Below are positions 1-5,479 of a DNA stretch of 6,199 bases, piece by piece. Source of the stretch: Sulfurovum sp. (GTDB lineage Bacteria; Campylobacterota; Campylobacteria; Campylobacterales; Sulfurovaceae); the NCBI GenBank assembly GCA_027046415.1, contig JALTYW010000024.1:1-6199 (forward strand), in the 5' to 3' direction. Both the position numbers and the translations under genes were made by a program. Numbering within the stretch: position 1 is the first letter of the stretch; every line of letters starts with the position of its first letter. The notes beneath the pieces were generated by a model, which made no database searches, was not told the origin of the DNA, and worked only from the letters and a program-made list of their open reading frames with translations.

Positions 1-185
1 ATATGGAGACGAAACAGAGTTTTGAAGGCAACATCGACAGCGGTACACTAAAAAGCTACAAAAAAGCGTTGCTGAAAAACGATGAAAAACTCTACAGGCA
101 GTTCAAAAAGCAGGGGATCCGATTTGCGAAGATCTATACGCATGAAGATGCGGCGGTGAAGCTGATGAAAGGAATGAGAGTATGA
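1..185 (+). CDS. C-terminal end of a probable DUF58 protein (partial, runs off the left edge)
   Basis: About 60 codons are visible, ending in TGA at 183-185. The frame is open to the left edge, so the gene almost certainly starts outside the window. An ATG lies at position 3, but no ribosome binding site can be seen for it. The visible piece is Lys-rich, amphipathic and soluble, with an ending of the type KQGIRFAKIYTHEDAAVKLM. This resembles the short alpha/beta end of DUF58 proteins, in which the last strand and helix follow the VWA-like core. The stop overlaps the next start by 4 bp (ATGA), implying translational coupling with the DUF4381-like gene. In Bat operons DUF58 lies between moxR and the DUF4381 or batA gene, so synteny is the main argument. 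The family is cytosolic and acts with the MoxR ATPase, but its biochemistry is poorly defined. The family assignment is inference from context; the existence of a coding end is firm. Confidence 0.6.
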   Translation, partial: METKQSFEGNIDSGTLKSYKKALLKNDEKLYRQFKKQGIRFAKIYTHEDAAVKLMKGMRV

Positions 186-589
186 ATGAGCAGAATTTGA
201 TGGCGCAGTTGCGTGATATCAAGCCGCTGATAGAGATCCCCGACAGCAGTTTCTACATCTACTGGGGGCTCATAAGTTTTGCAGTGCTGCTTGGGCTTGG
301 CATTCTCTTTTTTGTTGCCAAAAAGCTGTGGGAGAACCGCAAGAAAAACCTTGCCAAAGCGTATCTTGCAGCACTCAAGTCCATAGACTGGAGCAACAGC
401 AAAAAAGCGGCGTATGAAGCGACACACTATGCAAGGCTTTTGGCAACGGATGAGCGAAGAAAAGAGCTCTTTTCCCAGCTTGAGCCGATGCTGGAGAAGT
501 ACAAATACAAAAAAGAGGTCGATCAGGTCGATCAGGATACATTGAACCAATATAAATTGTTTGTGCAGGTGGCAGATGAGTCAATTTAG
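182..589 (+). CDS. DUF4381-like single-pass membrane protein of the Bat operon
   Basis: A 135-residue protein starts at the ATG that overlaps the preceding stop (ATGA, 182-185). It is preceded by AAAGGA at 168-173 with 8 nt spacing. Residues 1-25 form a short hydrophilic N-terminus containing LRDIKPLIEIPD, which matches the 'LRDIxxP' opening typical of DUF4381. One strong transmembrane helix spans about residues 27-47 (IYWGLISFAVLLGLGILFFV), followed by a basic stretch (KKLWENRKKN). The rest is a predominantly helical cytoplasmic domain of about 85 residues. The size is slightly short for the family but not truncated. No catalytic residues are evident. Its last 14 bp overlap batA, and it sits between DUF58 and batA as in other MoxR/Bat operons, so it is presumably an inner-membrane accessory or anchor for the VWA complex. 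The function beyond that is unknown. Confidence is high for the gene and fair for the family. Confidence 0.8.
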   Translation: MNEQNLMAQLRDIKPLIEIPDSSFYIYWGLISFAVLLGLGILFFVAKKLWENRKKNLAKAYLAALKSIDWSNSKKAAYEATHYARLLATDERRKELFSQLEPMLEKYKYKKEVDQVDQDTLNQYKLFVQVADESI

Positions 590-1493
590 TTTTGAATATC
601 CATTGGCGTTTTTGGTCATTTTGCTCTTTTTGGTATGTGCAAAATGGTGCAAAGAGAGAAGTCGTGCGATCTTCTTTCCCCATGTGGCGACACTGATCGC
701 AGGCGAGAGCAGAAAGAGTACACTGTTAAACTGGCTGAAGTGGGTCGGTATTGTCGCAGCGGTGACGGCACTGGCATCTCCTGTCATTACCAAGAGTTAC
801 ACCAACTCCAAAAAAGAGGGGCGTGATATTGTTCTTGTGATCGACAGTTCAGGCTCAATGCGTCAGCAGGGGTTCGACCCAAATGATATCTTTAAAAGCA
901 AGTTTGATGTAGTCAAAGAGGTGGTAGAAGATTTTATCCAGAAACGAAAGAATGACCGCATCGGGATGGTTACTTTTGCTGACGTGGCGTTTATCGCTTC
1001 ACCGTTGACATTTGAGAAGGAGTTCTTGACCAATATCACCCGTATGCAAAAACTTGGTATTGCCGGAAGAAAGACTGCCATTAACGATGCACTGGTGCAG
1101 GCGTACAATATGCTCAGTAAAAGCAAGGCAAAGAGCAAGATCGTGATTTTGCTCACTGACGGGATGGATAATATGAGTAAAGTACCGTTTCAGGATGTCA
1201 AAAGCATGATCGAAAAACGTGATATCAAGCTCTATGCCATCGGAATTGGTGGACCAAGGGATTATGATGCAGCCTATCTGAGTGCTTTGGCAAAAGCCGG
1301 ACACGGCGAAGCCTTTGGAGCGGACAATGCCCACGCGCTGCAGCGGGTCTATGATGAGATAGACAAGATGGAAGCCACCAAGCTTAATGACAAGAAAGTG
1401 GTAGAACACACCTACTTGTATGTCTATCCGCTCTTTCTTGCCGTGTTGAGTCTGCTGCTCTTTATCTATTTTAGAAACCAGAGAGGGGTGTAG
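576..1493 (+). CDS. batA: BatA-like VWA-domain membrane protein
   Basis: The protein has 305 residues. I chose the ATG at 576 over the in-frame TTG at 561. The ATG is preceded by AGGTGG (567-572), and the protein then starts with the family's usual 'FxFxxPLAFL' N-terminal segment. Two membrane helices occur at about 7-24 and 52-70, as in the aerotolerance-regulator N-terminal region. A von Willebrand A domain follows at about 84-265. Its MIDAS metal site is intact: D90-S-S92-G-S94 (DSSGS), Thr167 in GRKT, and Asp195 in LLTDG. A third helix at about 282-299 precedes a short basic tail. The VWA domain is therefore predicted to lie on the periplasmic side between helices 2 and 3. Family knowledge: BatA pairs with BatB and the MoxR ATPase, and MIDAS-bound Mg2+ mediates protein-protein contacts. 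The 14-bp overlap with the upstream gene indicates cotranscription. Naming it BatA rather than BatB rests on gene order and the N-terminal segment. Confidence 0.9.
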   Translation: MSQFSFEYPLAFLVILLFLVCAKWCKERSRAIFFPHVATLIAGESRKSTLLNWLKWVGIVAAVTALASPVITKSYTNSKKEGRDIVLVIDSSGSMRQQGFDPNDIFKSKFDVVKEVVEDFIQKRKNDRIGMVTFADVAFIASPLTFEKEFLTNITRMQKLGIAGRKTAINDALVQAYNMLSKSKAKSKIVILLTDGMDNMSKVPFQDVKSMIEKRDIKLYAIGIGGPRDYDAAYLSALAKAGHGEAFGADNAHALQRVYDEIDKMEATKLNDKKVVEHTYLYVYPLFLAVLSLLLFIYFRNQRGV

Positions 1494-1543
1494 AATGAGG
1501 AATGAAGGTATGCTTTTTTGCAAAAAGCTTATATTTGATAGAG

Positions 1544-1560
1544 GTGTTGCGAAGCAACGC
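1544..1560 (+). other. Small hairpin with GCGAAGC core
   Basis: GTTGC and GCAAC form a perfect 5-bp stem around a GAA loop. Adding a G.T wobble and a G-C pair extends the stem to 7 bp (1544-1560). The GCGAAGC core is known to form an exceptionally stable mini-hairpin in single-stranded DNA. There is no T tract after it, so it is not an intrinsic terminator. It could affect mRNA processing or stability between batA and batB, or be part of a mobile repeat. Confidence 0.5.
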
Positions 1561-1610
1561 AAACCAAAACTCATCACTCATCACTCATCACTCATCGCTC
1601 CCGACCAAGG

Positions 1611-1617
1611 GGAGGTG
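1611..1617 (+). promoter_or_regulatory. Strong ribosome binding site for batB
   Basis: GGAGGTG lies 5-11 nt upstream of the ATG at 1623, with 7 nt between GGAGG and the start. It is the strongest Shine-Dalgarno match in the window. It settles the start at ATG 1623 rather than the in-frame TTG at 1620, and suggests that batB initiates independently instead of by coupling to batA. Confidence 0.8.
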
Positions 1618-1622
1618 CATTG

Positions 1623-2627
1623 ATGGAATTTGTTTACCCTTATCTCTTCTGGGTGATGATTGTGCCGTTTGTGCTCTTTGCTGTGTTGGTTTCTACCAAT
1701 AAAGAGCGGCTTTCTCGTATTTTTGATGCGAAGGTACTTGAGCGGCTGAGTGCAGGCAATGAGAGTATGCCGCAGAGGCTGCGCAACATTATCCTCTTTA
1801 GTGCGATCTTTTTTATGATCGTTGCTATGGCGCGTCCGGTTGTCAACGAGGGAGAGAAACGTGTTGATGTGCAGGGGCTGACGGTGTTGACCGCACTGGA
1901 TATCTCCGGATCGATGCGCAGCAAAGATGTCTACCCCAACCGTCTTGAGTTTGCCAAAAAGAAGATGATGCAGTTCTTTGATGACATGCCAAGCGATGAG
2001 GTTGGTGTGGCGGCGTTTGCCTACTCCTCATTTATTGTCGCACCCTTTACCTCTGACAAAGAGACACTGAAAATGCTGCTTCAAGGGGTGGATGAGAGCT
2101 ATATCAATATGGGTTCGACCGACTTCAGCGCACTTGGCAATCTGGCTGCCGGAGTACTGGAGAAGAAGAAACCCAAAATCCTTGTCCTCTTTACCGATGG
2201 TGGGGATGAAGAGGCGATCGCCGGATTTGCAGATATTCTCAAACAGAACAATATCGACCTCTATGCGGTACTGGTAGGTACGAAAAAGGGTGCCCCTGTG
2301 CTTGACAATGATGGAAAACCGCTGACACTGAAAGATGGTACCATTGCCATTACACAGCGTAACGATGCTCTTGGGCTGCTTGCCAAAGACAACGGCGGTG
2401 CCTATGTGATCGCAGGCAACGGAAAAGATGATATGAAAAAATTGGCAGACCTGATCCATACCAAGTACAAAATGCGCTCACAGGGGAAAGTGGTGATCAA
2501 ACAACGCACCGAGTATTTCTATGTGCCGTTGATCGTGGGACTTTTCCTACTGCTGATCGGGTTTAGTTCATTCCCGCGTTTCGAACAGCGTACACGCAAG
2601 AGCGCACGCAAAGGAGCAAAATCATGA
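1623..2627 (+). CDS. batB: BatB-like VWA-domain membrane protein
   Basis: The protein has 334 residues, with its start fixed by a strong GGAGG site. Helices at about 5-23 and 54-71 precede the VWA domain (about 85-285), and a closing helix at about 299-316 leads to a very basic tail (RTRKSARKGAK). The MIDAS motif is complete: D93-I-S95-G-S97 (DISGS), Thr166 in GSTD, and Asp192 in FTDGGD. This matches the BatB layout of the aerotolerance operon. A predicted insertion at about 222-247 (GAPVLDNDGKPLTLKDGT) between strands is also seen in many BatB homologues. It likely heterodimerises or co-assembles with BatA in the inner membrane, with the domain facing the periplasm. Its stop overlaps the batC start by 4 bp (ATGA, 2624-2627), so the two are translationally coupled. 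It is unremarkable apart from the repeat-filled gap in front of it. Confidence 0.9.
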   Translation: MEFVYPYLFWVMIVPFVLFAVLVSTNKERLSRIFDAKVLERLSAGNESMPQRLRNIILFSAIFFMIVAMARPVVNEGEKRVDVQGLTVLTALDISGSMRSKDVYPNRLEFAKKKMMQFFDDMPSDEVGVAAFAYSSFIVAPFTSDKETLKMLLQGVDESYINMGSTDFSALGNLAAGVLEKKKPKILVLFTDGGDEEAIAGFADILKQNNIDLYAVLVGTKKGAPVLDNDGKPLTLKDGTIAITQRNDALGLLAKDNGGAYVIAGNGKDDMKKLADLIHTKYKMRSQGKVVIKQRTEYFYVPLIVGLFLLLIGFSSFPRFEQRTRKSARKGAKS

Positions 2628-3388
2628 GAAGTATTTTACAGAAGGTTTTGATGCTGCTTGTAGTCTGGATGCCTCTGTATGCCGGTTTGACCGATTTTAA
2701 AACCATTAAAGAGGCGAATGAGGCGTACAAGGCAAAAGCCTACAGCAAAAGTGCAGCACTCTTTAATACACTTGAGAAAAATGTACCACAGAAAGCATAT
2801 GATGCGGGTAATGCCTACTACAAGTCCAAAAATTACGATGCGGCACTCAAGGCGTATGAAAAAGCCAAAGGCAAAGGGGTTGACGAGGCACAGCGTCTGC
2901 ACAATGTGGGCAACAGCTATTTTATGCAGAATAAACTTGACAAAGCCATTGAAGCCTATGAAAAAGCGCTGAAAATTCGAGAGGATAAAGATACCCGTTT
3001 CAACCTTGAACTTGCAAAGCGCAAAAAGCAACAGCAACAACAGAAAAAGAAACAGCAACAGAAACAGAACAAGCAGAACAAACAAAACAAAAACCAGAAG
3101 AAAAACGATCAGCAAAAGAAACAGAACAAAGACCAAAAGAAGAACAACCAAAACAAAAAGAGCGACCAAATAAAAATCAACAGAACAAGAACGGACAGCA
3201 AAAACAAAACGACAAGAAAAAAGACCAAGATAAAAAGAAAGAGCAGCAAAAACAGGGCAACAAGAAAAAAGAGGATCAAAAGAAGAAAGATGACAAGTCC
3301 AAAGGTGGAACAGAAAAAGAGAAGAAGCCTCAAAACAAACAAGGCAACGAGTCTGCCGCTTCAGCTACACCCAAAAAACAGAAGATGA
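2624..3388 (+). CDS. batC: BatC-like exported TPR protein, frameshifted; frame as read, with aberrant C-terminus
   Basis: The start at ATG 2624 overlaps the batB stop and has AAGGAG at 2611-2616 with 7 nt spacing. Residues 1-20 form a signal peptide (hydrophobic VLMLLVVWMPLYA). About three tetratricopeptide repeats follow at roughly 26-55, 57-86 and 91-124. The second and third show the usual GNAYYKSKNYDAALKAYEKA and GNSYFMQNKLDKAIEAYEKA consensus. From residue 133 on comes a Lys/Gln/Asn low-complexity tail. As read, the frame continues past Gln182 (3167-3169) into about 72 atypical residues rich in Arg, Thr and Ile, ending at 3388. A better continuation exists in the -1 frame down to TAA 3520-3522 (listed separately). 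One extra A near 3168-3170 would join them into a 299-residue BatC. Family role: a periplasmic TPR scaffold of the Bat complex. The N-terminal identity is confident; the last quarter as read is probably not the real protein. Confidence 0.8.
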   Translation: MRSILQKVLMLLVVWMPLYAGLTDFKTIKEANEAYKAKAYSKSAALFNTLEKNVPQKAYDAGNAYYKSKNYDAALKAYEKAKGKGVDEAQRLHNVGNSYFMQNKLDKAIEAYEKALKIREDKDTRFNLELAKRKKQQQQQKKKQQQKQNKQNKQNKNQKKNDQQKKQNKDQKKNNQNKKSDQIKINRTRTDSKNKTTRKKTKIKRKSSKNRATRKKRIKRRKMTSPKVEQKKRRSLKTNKATSLPLQLHPKNRR

Positions 3389-3522
3389 GCAAAGAAGAGA
3401 AGCTCAAACAGGCTGAGCTCAAACGTCTGTTGAAGAAGATGGGACAGAAAAAGACACCGACAATGATGTACCAGATGGGCGGTGGAAAGCCTAAAGAACG
3501 GAAGGATATCAGACCGTGGTAA
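3171..3522 (+). pseudogene. batC: C-terminal continuation of batC in the -1 frame
   Basis: This frame is open from 3010 to the TAA at 3520-3522 and takes over naturally where the upstream frame loses its character. From 3171 it reads NKNQQNKNGQQKQNDKKKD and onward, continuing the Asn/Gln/Lys tail. It then becomes a charged helix (SKEEKLKQAELKRLLKKMG) and ends in KERKDIRPW. A charged, ordered C-terminal stretch ending in a 'D-x-x-PW'-type motif is what I expect of BatC proteins in this lineage. The joint needs one added base in the A runs at 3168-3170 or 3172-3176. No start codon with a ribosome binding site serves this part on its own; the ATG at 3385 would give only 45 residues. The sequence alone cannot tell whether the break is real or a base-calling error. 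Confidence 0.7.
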
Positions 3523-3647
3523 AGCGATTGGATAAGATGTCGGATCGGTATCAATTTACAAATATTTTGGAATCGCGAAGTAAAGCGAGGCTAAAACCGT
3601 CGGTTCCTAATTTCGTAGTATTATTAATGAATCATAAGGAATAGAAT
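3523..3647. other. batC-batD intergenic region with palindrome and possible weak promoter
   Basis: This 125-bp gap contains TCGC...GCGA (3573-3576 / 3585-3588), a perfect odd palindrome AACCG-T-CGGTT (3595-3605), and outer GGAA/TTCC arms (3569-3572 / 3604-3607). A TATTAT box at 3619-3624 could be a -10 element for batD, with transcription starting near 3631, but there is no recognisable -35 element. AAGGA at 3636-3640, 7 nt before ATG 3648, is the batD ribosome binding site. No T-tract terminator is visible, so readthrough from batC is likely. The structured part may be a dispersed intergenic repeat. Confidence 0.4.
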
Positions 3648-5180
3648 ATGAAACATAAAACCTTAAAAGTAAAATACAGTGTACTATTACCGTTGTGGGT
3701 ATTTGTGACACTTTTCACAGGATTGGTTTATGCCGACAGTGTCGAAGCGGTACTTTCACAAAAAGAGGTAGTGGAGGGCAATACAGCACAGCTTCGCATC
3801 ATCGCTGAAGGTGACCGTGCGCAGTTTCCAAACATCACTCAGATAGACGGTGTACCGGTGCTTGGCAGAAGCCAGACACAGCACACCTCCATGCAGGTGA
3901 TCAACGGCAACAGCAGTATTACCCATACGACTGACCTGATACTGACCTTTGTACCGACCAAGTCGATGCAGATCCCCTCTTACAGTGTGACAATCGACGG
4001 CAAAGTGTACCACACCAAGCCGCTTACGCTGAAAGTGGTCAAGTCAACTGCACCCAAAGGCGTAGAGAGTGGTGCATACAGCCTGAAAATGAGTGCAAAC
4101 AAAACAGATGTGATTGTCGGTGAACCGTTGGTAGTTACGGTCTATTTTGCCTTGCGAAATAATATTAGACTCTCAGACAATCCGCAGTATCAGCGCCCGG
4201 AGTTCAAAGGATTTTTGGTCAAAGAGATCAATGATCCCAAACGCTATATGAAAGGGGATCACCAGATCACCGAACTTCGTTATGTGTTGATACCTGAGAA
4301 AGAGGGTGAGTACCACATCGCACCGGCAACGGCGAAGATCGGACTGGCTGATACCAGCCGCCGTGATATTTTCGGGCGCTACTTTGGTACGATCTGGAAG
4401 CCGATCGTCTCCAATACGCTTGATATCAAGGTTGATCCTGCACCGCAGGATGCCGACTTGATAGGGCATTTCTATGTTGACAGTACTTTGGACAAAAATG
4501 TCACCAAAGCCAATAAACCTGTCAACCTGACTGTAACCATCGAAGGAGACGGCAGTCTGGAAGATTACGAGATGCCAAACTACGAGATTGACGGGGTGAC
4601 TGTTTACAGTGATGATGCTAAAGTGACAACGGAAGTGATTGGAGACAAGGTTAAAAGTACCTATGTCAAGAAATTTGTCTTTATTGCCGACAGTGATTTT
4701 ACAATCCCTGAACGGACATTGAAGGCGTATGATCCACAAAGCAAATCGTCAAAAACATTGACCATACCCGGATACAGTGTGCATGTAGAAGCCTCTAAAC
4801 ATACTGCTGCATCAGTACCGTCAAATGTTTCTTCTAACAATGAAAGCGGTACGGTACACAGCAATATTACTCCGCCAAAAGCAGACAATACGCAAGAAGC
4901 CCCAGCTGTGTCCAGTGCGTCGCTTCAAAGCAGCTGGTGGATGTTGGTACTTGCGTTTGGGGCGGGGATGGCAAGTATGTATCTTGGCTTGAAGCTACGC
5001 TTTAAACGTGCATCGCGCCCATTCAACGAATCTGATGCATTGAAGATACTCTATGGACATATGAGTGAAGACCCTGAAGTCGAAGCGATGGTACGTAAAC
5101 TCTATGCCAAAAAACGCGGTGACAAGAGTGTCAAGATTGACAAAAAAGAGCTCAAGGAGATGGTAGCGCGTTTTAGATAG
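3648..5180 (+). CDS. batD: BatD-like exported membrane protein
   Basis: The protein has 510 residues. Its start is supported by AAGGA 7 nt upstream. A signal peptide covers residues 1-29, with a basic start, a hydrophobic VLLPLWVFVTLFTGLV core, and cleavage probably after VYA. The long middle part (about 30-385) is beta-rich and built of immunoglobulin-like sandwich repeats. Recurrent 'V..VGEPLVVTV' and 'ANKPVNLTVTIEGDGSL' segments at about 155-165 and 288-303 are typical of BatD (oxygen-tolerance family). A Ser/Asn/Thr/Pro-rich linker (about 383-425) leads to one membrane helix at about 429-448. A cytoplasmic tail of about 60 charged residues follows, ending in KKELKEMVARFR. The bulk is therefore periplasmic with a C-terminal anchor. 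It closes the Bat operon and presumably contacts BatA, BatB and BatC in the periplasm. Length and architecture are normal for the family, and no frame disruption is seen. Confidence 0.88.
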   Translation: MKHKTLKVKYSVLLPLWVFVTLFTGLVYADSVEAVLSQKEVVEGNTAQLRIIAEGDRAQFPNITQIDGVPVLGRSQTQHTSMQVINGNSSITHTTDLILTFVPTKSMQIPSYSVTIDGKVYHTKPLTLKVVKSTAPKGVESGAYSLKMSANKTDVIVGEPLVVTVYFALRNNIRLSDNPQYQRPEFKGFLVKEINDPKRYMKGDHQITELRYVLIPEKEGEYHIAPATAKIGLADTSRRDIFGRYFGTIWKPIVSNTLDIKVDPAPQDADLIGHFYVDSTLDKNVTKANKPVNLTVTIEGDGSLEDYEMPNYEIDGVTVYSDDAKVTTEVIGDKVKSTYVKKFVFIADSDFTIPERTLKAYDPQSKSSKTLTIPGYSVHVEASKHTAASVPSNVSSNNESGTVHSNITPPKADNTQEAPAVSSASLQSSWWMLVLAFGAGMASMYLGLKLRFKRASRPFNESDALKILYGHMSEDPEVEAMVRKLYAKKRGDKSVKIDKKELKEMVARFR

Positions 5181-5186
5181 TCTCGT

Positions 5187-5192
5187 TATAAT
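5187..5192 (+). promoter_or_regulatory. Candidate -10 box (TATAAT) for a leaderless transcript
   Basis: A perfect TATAAT lies in the 17-bp gap after batD, ending 5 nt before the ATG at 5198. A transcript starting 6-7 nt after the box would begin at or next to that ATG. No Shine-Dalgarno sequence precedes the ATG, which fits leaderless initiation. No -35 box is seen at the usual distance (5164-5169 reads TAGCGC), but many Campylobacterota sigma70 promoters lack a conserved one. A chance occurrence is possible. Confidence 0.4.
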
Positions 5193-5197
5193 ACCCC

Positions 5198-5479
5198 ATG
5201 ATTTTTTACCTGTATGAGACCGGACTGGAAACGTTGGTAGAAGAGGTCAAAGCATTGACACTTCTGCCTGATGAGGTGCAGATCGTGCCAATCGATACTT
5301 TTTTGGCACAGCACCCAGAAAATCTAACCCATCTGATCGTTAGTGGTTCGCTTGAAGCAATAAAGCATGTGATTCCGATAGTATTGGAAAAAGATATTAC
5401 ACTGGGAATCATCCCGACAGATAACAGAAAAACCTCCGAAGAATGTTCGCACTGCCCTCCAAGCTTGAAGATGCCGTAA
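5198..5479 (+). CDS. N-terminal part of a diacylglycerol-kinase-like protein (frameshifted)
   Basis: As read this encodes 93 residues, of which the first 78 look genuine. The segment THLIVSGSLEAIKHVIPIVLEKDITLGIIPT (about 44-74) follows the pattern of the DAGK catalytic domain: a strand, a glycine-rich turn, a helix, then 'lGiiPxGT'. However, the GGDGT nucleotide-binding motif is replaced by SGSLE (49-53), and the GTGN-like motif by TDN (74-76). After Lys78 the frame runs into an unrelated Cys/Pro-rich end (SEECSHCPPSLKMP) and stops. The -1 frame continues the family pattern (next entry). Adding one A to the run at 5428-5432 joins them through NRKNLRRMFALP. There is no ribosome binding site, and a TATAAT box lies directly upstream. 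The gene follows batD by 17 bp on the same strand, but a functional link to the Bat system is not evident. The family assignment is from motif pattern alone. Confidence 0.6.
   Translation: MIFYLYETGLETLVEEVKALTLLPDEVQIVPIDTFLAQHPENLTHLIVSGSLEAIKHVIPIVLEKDITLGIIPTDNRKTSEECSHCPPSLKMP

Larger units (their letters stand above)
1494..1622. repeat. Intergenic heptamer-repeat and hairpin element between batA and batB
   Basis: This 129-bp gap is unusual in an operon whose other junctions mostly overlap. It begins right at the batA stop with two near-identical 7-bp units, AATGAGG and AATGAAG (1494-1507). It ends with four perfect tandem copies of ACTCATC (1569-1596). The reverse complement of that unit, GATGAGT, shares ATGAG with the left-hand unit, so the two ends look like imperfect inverted arms. 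Between them lie two small inverted repeats, GCTTTTT-TGC-AAAAAGC (1512-1528) and GTTGC-GAA-GCAAC (1546-1558). The layout resembles a small MITE- or REP-like intergenic element. The gap then supplies the batB ribosome binding site. No convincing gene is present. Confidence 0.6.

Noticed and set aside
561..575. TTG start giving BatA five extra residues (MCRWQ)
   Set aside because: ATG 576 has AGGTGG upstream and begins the conserved N-terminal segment.
1512..1528. Intrinsic terminator after batA
   Set aside because: The stem is almost all A-T and no T tract follows it; batB lacks its own clear promoter, so termination here would be hard to reconcile.
999..1577. 192-residue minus-strand frame
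   Set aside because: It is antisense to batA, has no family resemblance, and batA has intact MIDAS motifs in its own frame.
1569..1596. CRISPR array
   Set aside because: The repeats are 7 bp, directly tandem and without spacers.
1502..1702. 66-residue + strand frame across the batA-batB gap into batB
   Set aside because: It is built from the heptamer repeats (SSLITHHSSL-type translation) and overlaps the well-supported batB start; there is no ribosome binding site.
2636..3169. 177-residue minus-strand frame rich in Leu/Val/Phe that looks like a membrane protein
   Set aside because: It is the complement of the A-rich batC tail; the apparent hydrophobicity comes from T-rich codons only.
3010..3180. 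Programmed -1 ribosomal frameshift in batC
   Set aside because: In the zero frame the AAA-AAG pairs are preceded by C or G, so the P-site tRNA could not re-pair properly. No strong downstream stem or internal SD is evident. A missing base is simpler.
4173..4739. 188-residue minus-strand frame
   Set aside because: It is antisense to the intact batD gene, with no start signal or recognisable motif.
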